Source of the DNA: Anaerolineae bacterium
GTDB lineage: Bacteria; Chloroflexota; Anaerolineae; 4572-78; J111
Direction: 5' to 3'
Assembly (NCBI GenBank): GCA_020433835.1
Contig: JAGRBY010000516.1
Span: 1-5,320, forward strand
DNA length: 5,320 nucleotides
Shown: positions 1 through 5,320 of the stretch, one piece after another
How positions within the stretch are numbered: position 1 is the stretch's first letter
Layout: each line of letters starts with the position of its first letter
Position numbers and translations under genes: made by a program
Notes under the pieces: generated by a model
Database searches by the model: none
What the model was told of the DNA's origin: nothing
Seen by the model: the letters and a program-made list of their open reading frames with translations, nothing else

Positions 1-665
<665 letters not shown>

Positions 666-688
666 TTAAATCGTTCCAATATATCAAA

Positions 689-716
689 AATATAGGCTCA
701 ACAGGGTTTTGTGGAA
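689..716 (-). promoter_or_regulatory. Weak candidate promoter for the beta-glucosidase
   Basis: On the minus strand TTCCAC (711-716) and TATATT (689-694) are separated by 16 bases and lie 54 or more bases before the start codon. The -10 is plausible but the -35 is poor, and the surroundings are AT-rich, so chance is a real alternative. No AGCGCT-type operator core occurs anywhere in 636-829. Regulation by the adjacent repressor would therefore have to come through read-through from the lacI promoter. Confidence 0.22.
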
Positions 717-725
717 TTGACACCA

Positions 726-774
726 TAAAACGTAAAACGTAATTCTTTTCTTACGTATCACGTTTTACGTTTTA
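726..774. repeat. Palindromic heptamer repeat hairpin
   Basis: Two copies of AAAACGT (727-733, 734-740) face two copies of ACGTTTT (760-766, 767-773). With the flanking T/A pair this gives a perfect 15-base inverted repeat around a 19-base loop. The loop itself holds TTACGTA (751-757), a further related word. There is no GC-rich stem plus T tract, so it is not a standard terminator, though it sits after the lacI stop and could affect read-through or mRNA stability. A small 5-bp GC hairpin (CAGGC 775-779 with GCCTG 788-792) abuts it. It looks like a dispersed intergenic repeat rather than gene-specific regulation. Confidence 0.8.
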
Positions 775-829
775 CAGGCTTGTCAACGCCTGAGTTCCAA
801 AGAGCCAAAATGTAACCGTCCTCAACAGC

Positions 830-1882
830 CTATAAGCGGACGTTCACATCGATATCGACGTTGGTTTTTGGGTTAGCCCCACACGATTGGCGGATAACCA
901 GTTCGGTGGGTGCGGTAAATTGGCGGGCCGGGCGCAGCCCATTCTCCAACAAATCAATAAGCATCTCAACAGCGGTGATGCCCTGGCGTAAAATCGGCTG
1001 GCGCACCGTTGTCAACGGCGGATCAGCTGTGGCGGCAAAAGGCAAGTCATCAAACCCGATAATGGCGATGTCGTCAGGCACTTTGCGCCCCGCATCTCGC
1101 AAAGCACGAAGCACGCCCATCGCCATCATGTCCGAGGCGACAAATATGGCGTCAGGATGGTGATCGAGCAGTTGCTGAGCAGCCTGATAACCGCTGATTT
1201 CGCTAAAATCGCCTTCGACAGACAACGCGTCTTCTATGGCAATAGCGTGATCACGGAGAGCATCTCGATACCCTTGCCATCGATCAAGTCCGACCGTAGT
1301 ATTAAGCGGGCCGGTGATAGTTGCAATACGTCGACGGCCCAACTTGAGAAGATGCACAACGGCTTCATAAGCACCTTTAATATTACTAACGTCAACATAA
1401 CTCAACGTTTGCGCCTCAAGTGGCCGTCCGATCATCACCGTCGGCACCTCGTTGCTGATAAGTTGGGGCACAAATGGATCACCGGTTGGCAAAGCGCTCA
1501 ATATAATGCCATCGATCAACTGCTGCCGGAGCAATTTTGGCGTTAGCTTTTGTTCTTCATCCTCAGTGTGAAACAAAAAGAGCGACAGAACGTAATCGTG
1601 CGTGTTACAGGCCTGGGCAATGCCCTGCATAAGGCAGGGGTAATAGGGATCGGTGAAGAGAAACTGAAAGACCCGGGGAATGACCAGACCAATGATACCT
1701 GACCGCTGGGTGGCCAGCGACCGCGCCGCCGGGTCGGGATGGTAGCCGGTTTCATCGATAACTTTTTGAACGCGCTGGCGAACAGCCGGCTTAACACTGG
1801 GGTGATGGTTGACCACCCGCGAAACGGTTGAGCGGGATACTCCGGCCAACTCTGCCACTTTTTGAAGGGTTAGTTTACTCAA
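830..1882 (-). CDS. LacI-family transcriptional repressor, CelR/CebR-like
   Basis: The 350-residue length is normal for the family. Residues 5-25 form the LacI helix-turn-helix (LQKVAELAGVSRSTVSRVVN), the hinge helix with ARSLA is near 53-57, and the periplasmic-binding-protein-like sensor follows from about 62. Typical sensor motifs are LIDGIILSA (122-130), YVDVSN (162-167), GLDRWQGYRDAL (198-209), FVASDMMAMGVLRAL (247-261) and IIGFDDLPFA (274-283). These are family ligand-contact segments, including R201, D251 and D278/D279. The start is TTG at 1880-1882, chosen because AAAGAGG lies seven bases upstream and the HTH begins at the usual distance. A perfect TGGGAGCGCTCCCA palindrome lies in its own leader, the operator of CelR/CebR cellobiose repressors, so autoregulation is likely. 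With a GH1 gene downstream, cellobiose is the best-guess inducer. This is inferred from operator and context, since the sensor sequence alone does not name the ligand. Confidence 0.95.
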   Translation of the reverse strand: MSKLTLQKVAELAGVSRSTVSRVVNHHPSVKPAVRQRVQKVIDETGYHPDPAARSLATQRSGIIGLVIPRVFQFLFTDPYYPCLMQGIAQACNTHDYVLSLFLFHTEDEEQKLTPKLLRQQLIDGIILSALPTGDPFVPQLISNEVPTVMIGRPLEAQTLSYVDVSNIKGAYEAVVHLLKLGRRRIATITGPLNTTVGLDRWQGYRDALRDHAIAIEDALSVEGDFSEISGYQAAQQLLDHHPDAIFVASDMMAMGVLRALRDAGRKVPDDIAIIGFDDLPFAATADPPLTTVRQPILRQGITAVEMLIDLLENGLRPARQFTAPTELVIRQSCGANPKTNVDIDVNVRL

Positions 1883-1889
1883 TTGACGG

Positions 1890-1896
1890 CCTCTTT
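1890..1896 (-). promoter_or_regulatory. Ribosome binding site deciding a TTG start for lacI
   Basis: The minus strand reads AAAGAGG, then seven bases, then TTG AGT AAA. No ATG or GTG lies at an equally suitable distance before the helix-turn-helix, so TTG at 1882 is the best start. The weak initiation codon would keep repressor levels low. Confidence 0.7.
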
Positions 1897-1901
1897 GCGT
1901 T

Positions 1902-1917
1902 TTGGGAGCGCTCCCAA
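1902..1917. promoter_or_regulatory. CelR/CebR-type LacI operator (perfect palindrome)
   Basis: TTGGGAGCGCTCCCAA is a perfect 16-base inverted repeat. Its inner 14 bases, TGGGAGCGCTCCCA, equal the operator known for the cellobiose-responsive LacI proteins CelR of Thermobifida fusca and CebR of Streptomyces. The central CpG is where LacI-family hinge helices insert. It begins a few bases past the expected transcription start of the lacI promoter at 1928-1956 and ends six bases before the ribosome binding site. Bound repressor would block promoter clearance. Binding by the adjacent gene product is inferred. Confidence 0.9.
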
Positions 1918-1927
1918 GAATAAATAT

Positions 1928-1956
1928 AGTATAACATGAGCGCTATTTAGCGTCAA
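1928..1956 (-). promoter_or_regulatory. Sigma-70 type promoter of lacI
   Basis: On the minus strand the -35 is TTGACG (1951-1956, five of six consensus). After an ideal 17-base spacer comes the -10 TATACT (1928-1933, five of six), with a TG one base before it as an extended -10. Transcription should start near 1921-1922, giving a leader of about 40 bases that contains the palindromic operator. An AGCGCT word at 1939-1944 lies within the spacer and may be a secondary repressor contact. Confidence 0.75.
1936..1947. promoter_or_regulatory. Possible auxiliary operator core AGCGCT in promoter spacer
   Basis: AGCGCT at 1939-1944 repeats the six-base core of the main operator and lies 32 bases from it centre to centre, about three helical turns, between the -35 and -10. 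Only seven of the 14 box positions match (one flanking G plus the core), so it may be chance. Confidence 0.25.
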
Positions 1957-2004
1957 GGGAAAAATTTTGTTCCGTTAGAACGAGGGACTGAAAGATTGCA
2001 GTTA

Positions 2005-2046
2005 GGTAAATGATAATTGTGTGTTAGTCACCAATTACCATTTACC
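2005..2046. repeat. Imperfect hairpin of heptamer-like words
   Basis: The arm 2005-2019 pairs with 2032-2046 at 14 of 15 positions, with a 12-base loop. Read on the minus strand, one arm is made of GGTAAAT, GGTAATT and GG, which are near-identical seven-base words. It sits 12 bases after the stop of the AI-2E gene. There is no T tract behind it, so rho-independent termination is doubtful. The architecture resembles the hairpin at 726-774 but uses a different word. Confidence 0.65.
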
Positions 2047-2058
2047 ACTTTTCAACCT

Positions 2059-3348
2059 CTACGCTTCTTCGGAAGGAGCAGGGGGGTCGCCGGGTGTGGA
2101 TTGTTGGGGTTGGACAAGACCGTACAGTTTGACCAATACCAGGCGGGTGCGGGTGTACCAGGATAGCTCGGTTTCTTCGGCTTCTTGGGGTTTGGGGGGG
2201 AAGGGGTCTTCGCCCAAAACTTTGATGTAAAGATAACGCATAATTTCGCGGGCTGAGGCGATGACCGGGGCGGCGAGGAGCGCACCGACAACACCGGCTA
2301 CGTTGGCTCCCACAATAACGCCAACCAGAATGACGACCGGATGCAGGTCGACGGCATCGCCAATTACGCGGGGGATGACGATGGCGTTTTCAATTTGCTG
2401 GACGATGAAATAGTAGCCGATGATGATCAGCATGAAAAGAAAATTATTGACATCGAGGACGGTTGAACCTTGAATTAAGGCCACAAACGCAGCCGGAATG
2501 GTGGCCACAAATGGTCCGAGGTTAGGAATAAGTTCTAACGCGCCGGCAATAATGCCCAGCGGTAACGCACCGGGTATACCTAGAAACGAGTTACCGATCC
2601 AAACGGCGACGCCAACGATAATCATCAAGATGAGACGGCCTCTAAAATAGGCTTGCCATATCTTTTTGAGACGTTCAAGAAGGATAGCGATTTCGAAACG
2701 ATAATTTTCCGGGACGATGCCGAGAAATAGCCCCTTGAAGCGATGGGCATCGAGGCTAAAATAGATGGCTGAAATAATAACCACGATAAAGGTTAAAAAT
2801 GCAGAGAAGACTGTGCCGACCAAATTAGCAGCGAAACCATAAGTGAGGGTAGCAGCCGATTCGAGCGAACTGATAATCGTTTGGGCCGAGGGCATCGAGA
2901 AGTCGACACTGCTCTCGGCGTCTTGTAGAAAGTGAAGCAGCGGATCGACGATCCTATCGAAATTGAGGTTTATTTCTCCGAATCGAAAATCGACCCCTTT
3001 GAGACTGAGCAGGCTATCGATAGCCCACTGAAGACTGTTATCGAGCAGAACGGTGTAATCGACCCGCGCTAAAAAATTGAAGCCTCGAATAATTTGGGGA
3101 AACAGGACAACAGGTGCCAGAATGACAAATATCGTAGCGAGGAGATAGGTGACCAAAACGGCCACGATGCGGGGAAGCTTCAAGCGCAAGTGGAGCAAAT
3201 CGACAAGGGGCATAAGCAAAAAGGCGATTAGCGCGGCGATAATCACCAACGTTAAAACAGATTGGCTAAGATAGACAATGTAGACACCAAAAATAACCAG
3301 GCCCGTGCCGACGATGTGTTTGGTTGTTTTACTCCACTCTGTGTTCAT
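2059..3348 (-). CDS. AI-2E family (TqsA/PerM-like) membrane transporter
   Basis: This is a polytopic inner-membrane protein of the AI-2E/PerM superfamily. Members include the E. coli autoinducer-2 exporter TqsA and some Na+(Li+)/H+ antiporters, so the substrate cannot be told from sequence. Hydrophobic segments lie near 12-48 (two), 60-90, 172-198, 236-258, 262-292, 302-318 and 335-368. A long polar stretch at about 91-170 falls between the early and later segments, as is usual in the family. The hallmark motifs are GIPGALPLGIIAG then LELIPNLGPF (257-280) and QQIENAIVIPRVIGDAVDLHP (317-337) followed by a Gly-rich helix ending AAPV. From about 378 there is an acidic, Pro-rich cytoplasmic tail of some 50 residues, making 429 residues against the more usual 340-400. 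No good Shine-Dalgarno precedes the ATG at 3346-3348, so the start is reasonable but not proven. Ninety bases separate it from the phosphatase upstream, so co-transcription is possible. Confidence 0.9.
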   Translation of the reverse strand: MNTEWSKTTKHIVGTGLVIFGVYIVYLSQSVLTLVIIAALIAFLLMPLVDLLHLRLKLPRIVAVLVTYLLATIFVILAPVVLFPQIIRGFNFLARVDYTVLLDNSLQWAIDSLLSLKGVDFRFGEINLNFDRIVDPLLHFLQDAESSVDFSMPSAQTIISSLESAATLTYGFAANLVGTVFSAFLTFIVVIISAIYFSLDAHRFKGLFLGIVPENYRFEIAILLERLKKIWQAYFRGRLILMIIVGVAVWIGNSFLGIPGALPLGIIAGALELIPNLGPFVATIPAAFVALIQGSTVLDVNNFLFMLIIIGYYFIVQQIENAIVIPRVIGDAVDLHPVVILVGVIVGANVAGVVGALLAAPVIASAREIMRYLYIKVLGEDPFPPKPQEAEETELSWYTRTRLVLVKLYGLVQPQQSTPGDPPAPSEEA

Positions 3349-3438
3349 GGGGCAGTTCTGTATCCAGTCTTCTTTTATGAGGTCACGTTTATCGTGCGTT
3401 GTGAATATGGGTTGCGAACAGCGCGTGTGGTTCGAGCA

Positions 3439-3963
3439 CTAGATAAGGGCTTTGAGCAGACGCGGAATGAGAAACCAGCGCAGAATAGTATCGCCGGGTT
3501 CAAGAGTCGACCAATCGAGCACGGGGGCCTCAAGGCAAATGAGGCCGGCGGTTGGCATTTTGATGGCTAATATATCCTCCAGGTCGGCTTCATCGCCGGT
3601 TAATAGCGCGGCGGCAGTCTCTTCCATGATGGGGTTGTGGCCGACAAGCAGCACCCGCTCTACGCTGTCAGGCAAACGCCGGAGGGCACCGAGAAGGTCT
3701 TCTGAACTGCCGCCATAGAATGACTCATTCCATTCGATGGATTTTTTGTAGCCGCAAGCTTTAGCCACCAACTCGGCGGTTTGTTTGGCCCGTTTGGCCG
3801 GCGAAGCGAGAATTTTATCGGGCACTACCTCGAAATTGAGGAGAACATCGCCGATGAGCGGCGCATCATTGAGGCCACGTTTGGCCAGAGGACGATCAAA
3901 ATCAGCCAGATCAGGGTGATCCCAATCGGATTTGGCGTGTCTTAAGAGAAAAATTGTTTTCAT
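3439..3963 (-). CDS. SixA-type histidine phosphatase (RHG superfamily)
   Basis: This is a small single-domain member of the histidine phosphatase superfamily, branch of SixA (phosphohistidine phosphatase), at 174 residues against 161 for E. coli SixA. LLRHAKSDW (6-14) supplies the R8-H9 pair, H9 being the residue phosphorylated during catalysis. SPAKRAKQTAE (54-64) supplies the second Arg (R58), and VGHNP (107-111) supplies H109. E80 in NESFYGG is the likely acid position. The RHAKSDW form is typical of the bacterial COG2062 group. There is no signal peptide or membrane segment, so it is cytoplasmic. The ATG at 3961-3963 is preceded by GAGG at a short spacing of four bases. No histidine kinase or phosphotransferase lies beside it, so the substrate is open; related proteins may act on small phosphate esters. 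It diverges from the WecA/TagO-like gene and reads toward the AI-2E gene. Confidence 0.92.
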   Translation of the reverse strand: MKTIFLLRHAKSDWDHPDLADFDRPLAKRGLNDAPLIGDVLLNFEVVPDKILASPAKRAKQTAELVAKACGYKKSIEWNESFYGGSSEDLLGALRRLPDSVERVLLVGHNPIMEETAAALLTGDEADLEDILAIKMPTAGLICLEAPVLDWSTLEPGDTILRWFLIPRLLKALI

Positions 3964-4037
3964 GATACCTCGTGGATAGTATTGAGGATAATTTCAAATT
4001 TGCTCATTTAATTTAATGATTTTATCTTACCTTGGCA
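3964..4037. promoter_or_regulatory. AT-rich divergent intergenic region (phosphatase / transferase)
   Basis: This 74-base gap must hold the start signals of both divergent genes. On the minus strand GAGG at 3968-3971 serves the phosphatase. On the plus strand candidate pairs such as TTGAGG (3982-3987) with ATTTAA (4006-4011), or TTGCTC (4000-4005) with TATCTT (4023-4028), are only partial matches. The second pair would give a nearly leaderless message for the ATG at 4038, consistent with the absence of a Shine-Dalgarno there. No operator-like palindrome of note is present. Confidence 0.4.
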
Positions 4038-5063
4038 ATGTATCTGACTACTTTTGTAATCGCATTTCTTATAAGTGTACTGGTGACTCCGTTAACCATC
4101 AAGCTGGGACGTCGATGGGGGATAGTTGATCGCCCTGACGAGCGGCGACGCCATCGGGGCGAGATTTCTCGATTGGGCGGTCTGGCCCTCTTTGCCAGTT
4201 TTGTTGGGACAGGCGTGCTTATCTTTGGCCTGAGCCTTTTTGGTTGGTGGCAACCGATGGGTGCCGAAGACTTCAAGCTTCTAACCGGTGTTTTGTTAGG
4301 CAGCGTCTTTATTTTTGCTTTTGGCATGTGGGACGATTTATTTGATATCTCTCCCGGTACCCAATTTTTCGCTCAGTTTTTGGTAGCCCTGGTGGCTATT
4401 TTTTTTGACATCATTGTAGAACGGGTGACGCTGCCGGTTTTGGGGCTGACTATTTTTCCGGGTTGGATCACCTATCCGCTGACGATTTTTTGGGTGATGG
4501 GCATGATCAACACCGTTAACTGGCTCGACGGTTTAGACGGGCTGGCGGCTGGTGTGGTGGCCATTGCCAGTTTATTATTTGCTGTTCATGCCTATCAATT
4601 GGGCCAGTTTACTGTGGCCCTTTTTCCTCTGGCGTTGGCAGCGGCCTGCCTGGGTTTTTTGCCGTACAATTTTCATCCGGCCCGCGTTTTTATGGGCGGA
4701 GGAAGTATGCTGCTGGGCTATGCGGTGGCATCGCTTTCGATTTTAGCGCCGGCCAAAGTGGCAACCGCGCTGTTGGTGTTAGGCATCCCTATTGTGGATG
4801 TAGCCTGGCTTATTATCCAACGCTGGCGGCGGCGCGGTAATCCGGCCCAGTCGGGACGCGATCATTTACACTACCGTCTATTTGATTTAGGGTTAGGTCA
4901 GCGACAAATTGTGGGGTTATATTACACGTTTTGCGCCGCCTTTGGCATGCTGGCTCTGCTCATTGCCGATCGATTTTTTAAGCTTATCGCCTTAGCCGTG
5001 TTAGGTGCTCTGACGCTGAGTCTGCTGTGGTGGTTGAGCCGGGACGAGAGAAAGACTCAGTAA
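4038..5063 (+). CDS. WecA/TagO-like undecaprenyl-phosphate sugar-1-phosphate transferase with altered FMGD motif
   Basis: These membrane enzymes transfer GlcNAc-1-phosphate (or a related sugar) from a UDP-sugar to undecaprenyl phosphate, starting glycan, wall-polymer or O-antigen synthesis. At 341 residues it has family length, with about ten or eleven hydrophobic helices from residue 2 to 333. The conserved cytoplasmic motifs, in order, are VDRPDERRRHRG then ISRLGG (30-48), MWDDLFDIS (97-105, the DD pair at 99-100), NTVNWLDGLDGLAAG (158-172), PARVFMGGGSMLLG (214-227), PIVD (251-254) and DHLHYRL (275-281, HxHxR). FMGGGS replaces the usual FMGD-x-GS: the metal-binding Asp is absent and the motif is one residue short, with the reading frame intact on both sides. 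The basic residue often found after the DD motif appears to be Gln. The start is uncertain: ATG at 4038 is chosen over TTG at 4032 (two residues longer), and neither has a clear ribosome site. Activity is therefore inferred from family, not assured. Confidence 0.93.
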   Translation: MYLTTFVIAFLISVLVTPLTIKLGRRWGIVDRPDERRRHRGEISRLGGLALFASFVGTGVLIFGLSLFGWWQPMGAEDFKLLTGVLLGSVFIFAFGMWDDLFDISPGTQFFAQFLVALVAIFFDIIVERVTLPVLGLTIFPGWITYPLTIFWVMGMINTVNWLDGLDGLAAGVVAIASLLFAVHAYQLGQFTVALFPLALAAACLGFLPYNFHPARVFMGGGSMLLGYAVASLSILAPAKVATALLVLGIPIVDVAWLIIQRWRRRGNPAQSGRDHLHYRLFDLGLGQRQIVGLYYTFCAAFGMLALLIADRFFKLIALAVLGALTLSLLWWLSRDERKTQ

Positions 5064-5092
5064 AGCTAGATATTCTACTCTGGAAGTTTATG

Positions 5093-5110
5093 GAGTTTGT
5101 AGAGTTTGTA
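5093..5110. repeat. Tandem 9-base repeat GAGTTTGTA x2
   Basis: GAGTTTGTA occurs at 5093-5101 and again, exactly, at 5102-5110. Degenerate copies appear on both sides (GAAGTTTATG before, AAAGTCTCTA after). It may be the relic of a longer nine-base tandem array. Confidence 0.7.
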
Positions 5111-5144
5111 AAGTCTCTAAAGGTTATTTTGTTTGGACTTTTTT
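5110..5144 (+). terminator. Candidate terminator of the transferase gene
   Basis: AAAGTC (5110-5115) pairs with GACTTT (5136-5141) across a 20-base loop, and the second arm runs into a six-base T tract (5139-5144). It lies 46 bases after the stop codon on the right strand. The stem is short and AT-rich, so it is only a candidate. Confidence 0.3.
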
Positions 5145-5162
5145 AGAAACCAGGGTTTTGAT

Positions 5163-5181
5163 GTCTCAATGAGACCCTTTT
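5163..5181 (+). terminator. Second weak terminator-like hairpin
   Basis: GTCTCA (5163-5168) and TGAGAC (5170-5175) form a tight palindrome, effectively a five-base stem with an AAT loop, followed by CCTTTT. The T run is short. CTTTT/AAAAG pairing at 5177-5190 competes with it. Confidence 0.2.
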
Positions 5182-5260
5182 GGGCAAAAGACGTTTCTTT
5201 TTAACGCTAAGGTTTCTTATGGTAACTCAAGTTGCTATCCATCAGCAGATGAAGTAAATT

Positions 5261-5320
5261 TCACCGCGAAGACGCCAAGTTCGCTAAGTTTTTATAAAAA
5301 ATCTTCGTGTTCTTTGTGTC
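5261..5320. repeat. Start of a dispersed inverted repeat (ACCGCGAAGACGC type), cut by the window edge
   Basis: A perfect AT core, TTTTTATAAAAA (5289-5300), separates a left arm beginning TCACCGCGAAGACG from a right arm ATCTTCGTGTTCTTTGTGTC (5301-5320). After a small shift, 12 of 18 arm positions pair. The right arm would be expected to go on to the complement of ACCGCGAAGA beyond the window. I recall this type of decaying palindromic intergenic element as common in several environmental phyla, Chloroflexota among them. No transposase is seen here, so it would be a non-autonomous or non-mobile repeat. Confidence 0.6.

Larger units (their letters stand above)
5064..5320. other. Gene-free 3' region with repeats and terminator-like hairpins
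   Basis: No open frame with a recognisable product is present. The stretch holds a tandem nine-base repeat, two terminator-like hairpins and the beginning of a large inverted repeat cut by the window edge. It has the look of a repeat-rich spacer. Confidence 0.6.

Noticed and set aside
754..786. Perfect TTGACA on the minus strand (781-786) as a promoter for the glucosidase
   Set aside because: At 17 or 18 bases downstream the sequence is ACGTGA or CGTGAT, which is not a usable -10. The best alternative needs a spacer of 20.
861..1546. Two plus-strand open frames inside lacI
   Set aside because: They are antisense to a gene with complete LacI-family motifs, have no ribosome sites of note, and their translations resemble no family I know.
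2021..2294. Open frames on both strands overlapping the 3' end of the AI-2E gene
   Set aside because: Low-complexity Pro/Gly/Ser-rich translations are a by-product of the tail's codon content. They have no start signals.
3415..3434. CGAAC/GTTCG inverted repeat between phosphatase and AI-2E genes as a terminator
   Set aside because: The stem is only five bases with a ten-base loop and no T tract on either strand.
3262..3718. Plus-strand open frames across the AI-2E start and the phosphatase
   Set aside because: They are antisense to well-supported genes and show no domain.
4022..4327. Antisense basic open frame over the start of the transferase
   Set aside because: Arg/Pro/Lys-rich translation typical of an antisense frame. 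The sense frame has clear WecA/TagO motifs.

Overview
The window is 5.3 kb of bacterial DNA of roughly balanced GC. It carries five protein genes, one of them cut by the window edge, and no RNA genes, insertion sequences or CRISPR arrays that I can see. The protein styles (a WecA/TagO-like transferase with a C-terminal half of the Chloroflexota kind, a LacI regulator beside a family 1 beta-glucosidase, an AI-2E permease) and the gaps filled with short-word palindromic repeats suggest an environmental Chloroflexota, perhaps Anaerolineae-like. This is inference from memory of such genomes, not a measured placement.

Layout. Four genes lie on the minus strand, read from high to low coordinates: a SixA-type histidine phosphatase (3439-3963), an AI-2E family membrane protein (2059-3348), a LacI-family regulator (830-1882) and the N-terminal 211 codons of a GH1 beta-glucosidase (1-635, continuing off the left edge). 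One gene, an undecaprenyl-phosphate sugar-1-phosphate transferase of the WecA/TagO type (4038-5063), is on the plus strand. It diverges from the phosphatase across an AT-rich gap of 74 bases. The last 257 bases hold no gene, only repeats and terminator-like structures.

The clearest functional unit is lacI plus beta-glucosidase. Upstream of lacI is a strong sigma-70 type promoter (TTGACG, 17 bases, TATACT with a TG extension). Just past its expected start point is a perfect 16-base palindrome containing TGGGAGCGCTCCCA, the known operator of the cellobiose-responsive repressors CelR (Thermobifida) and CebR (Streptomyces). A second AGCGCT core sits inside the promoter spacer, 32 bases away. The simplest model is an autoregulated, cello-oligosaccharide-responsive repressor controlling its own transcript and, through it, a beta-glucosidase that splits cellobiose in the cytoplasm.

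The most unusual protein observation is in the WecA/TagO-like enzyme. The normally near-invariant FMGD-x-GS motif reads FMGGGS: the metal-binding Asp is absent and the motif is one residue short, while the DD, NxxNxxDGLDGL and HxHxR motifs are all present. The gaps also carry two hairpins built from repeated seven-base words, a nine-base tandem repeat, and the start of a larger inverted repeat that runs off the right edge.
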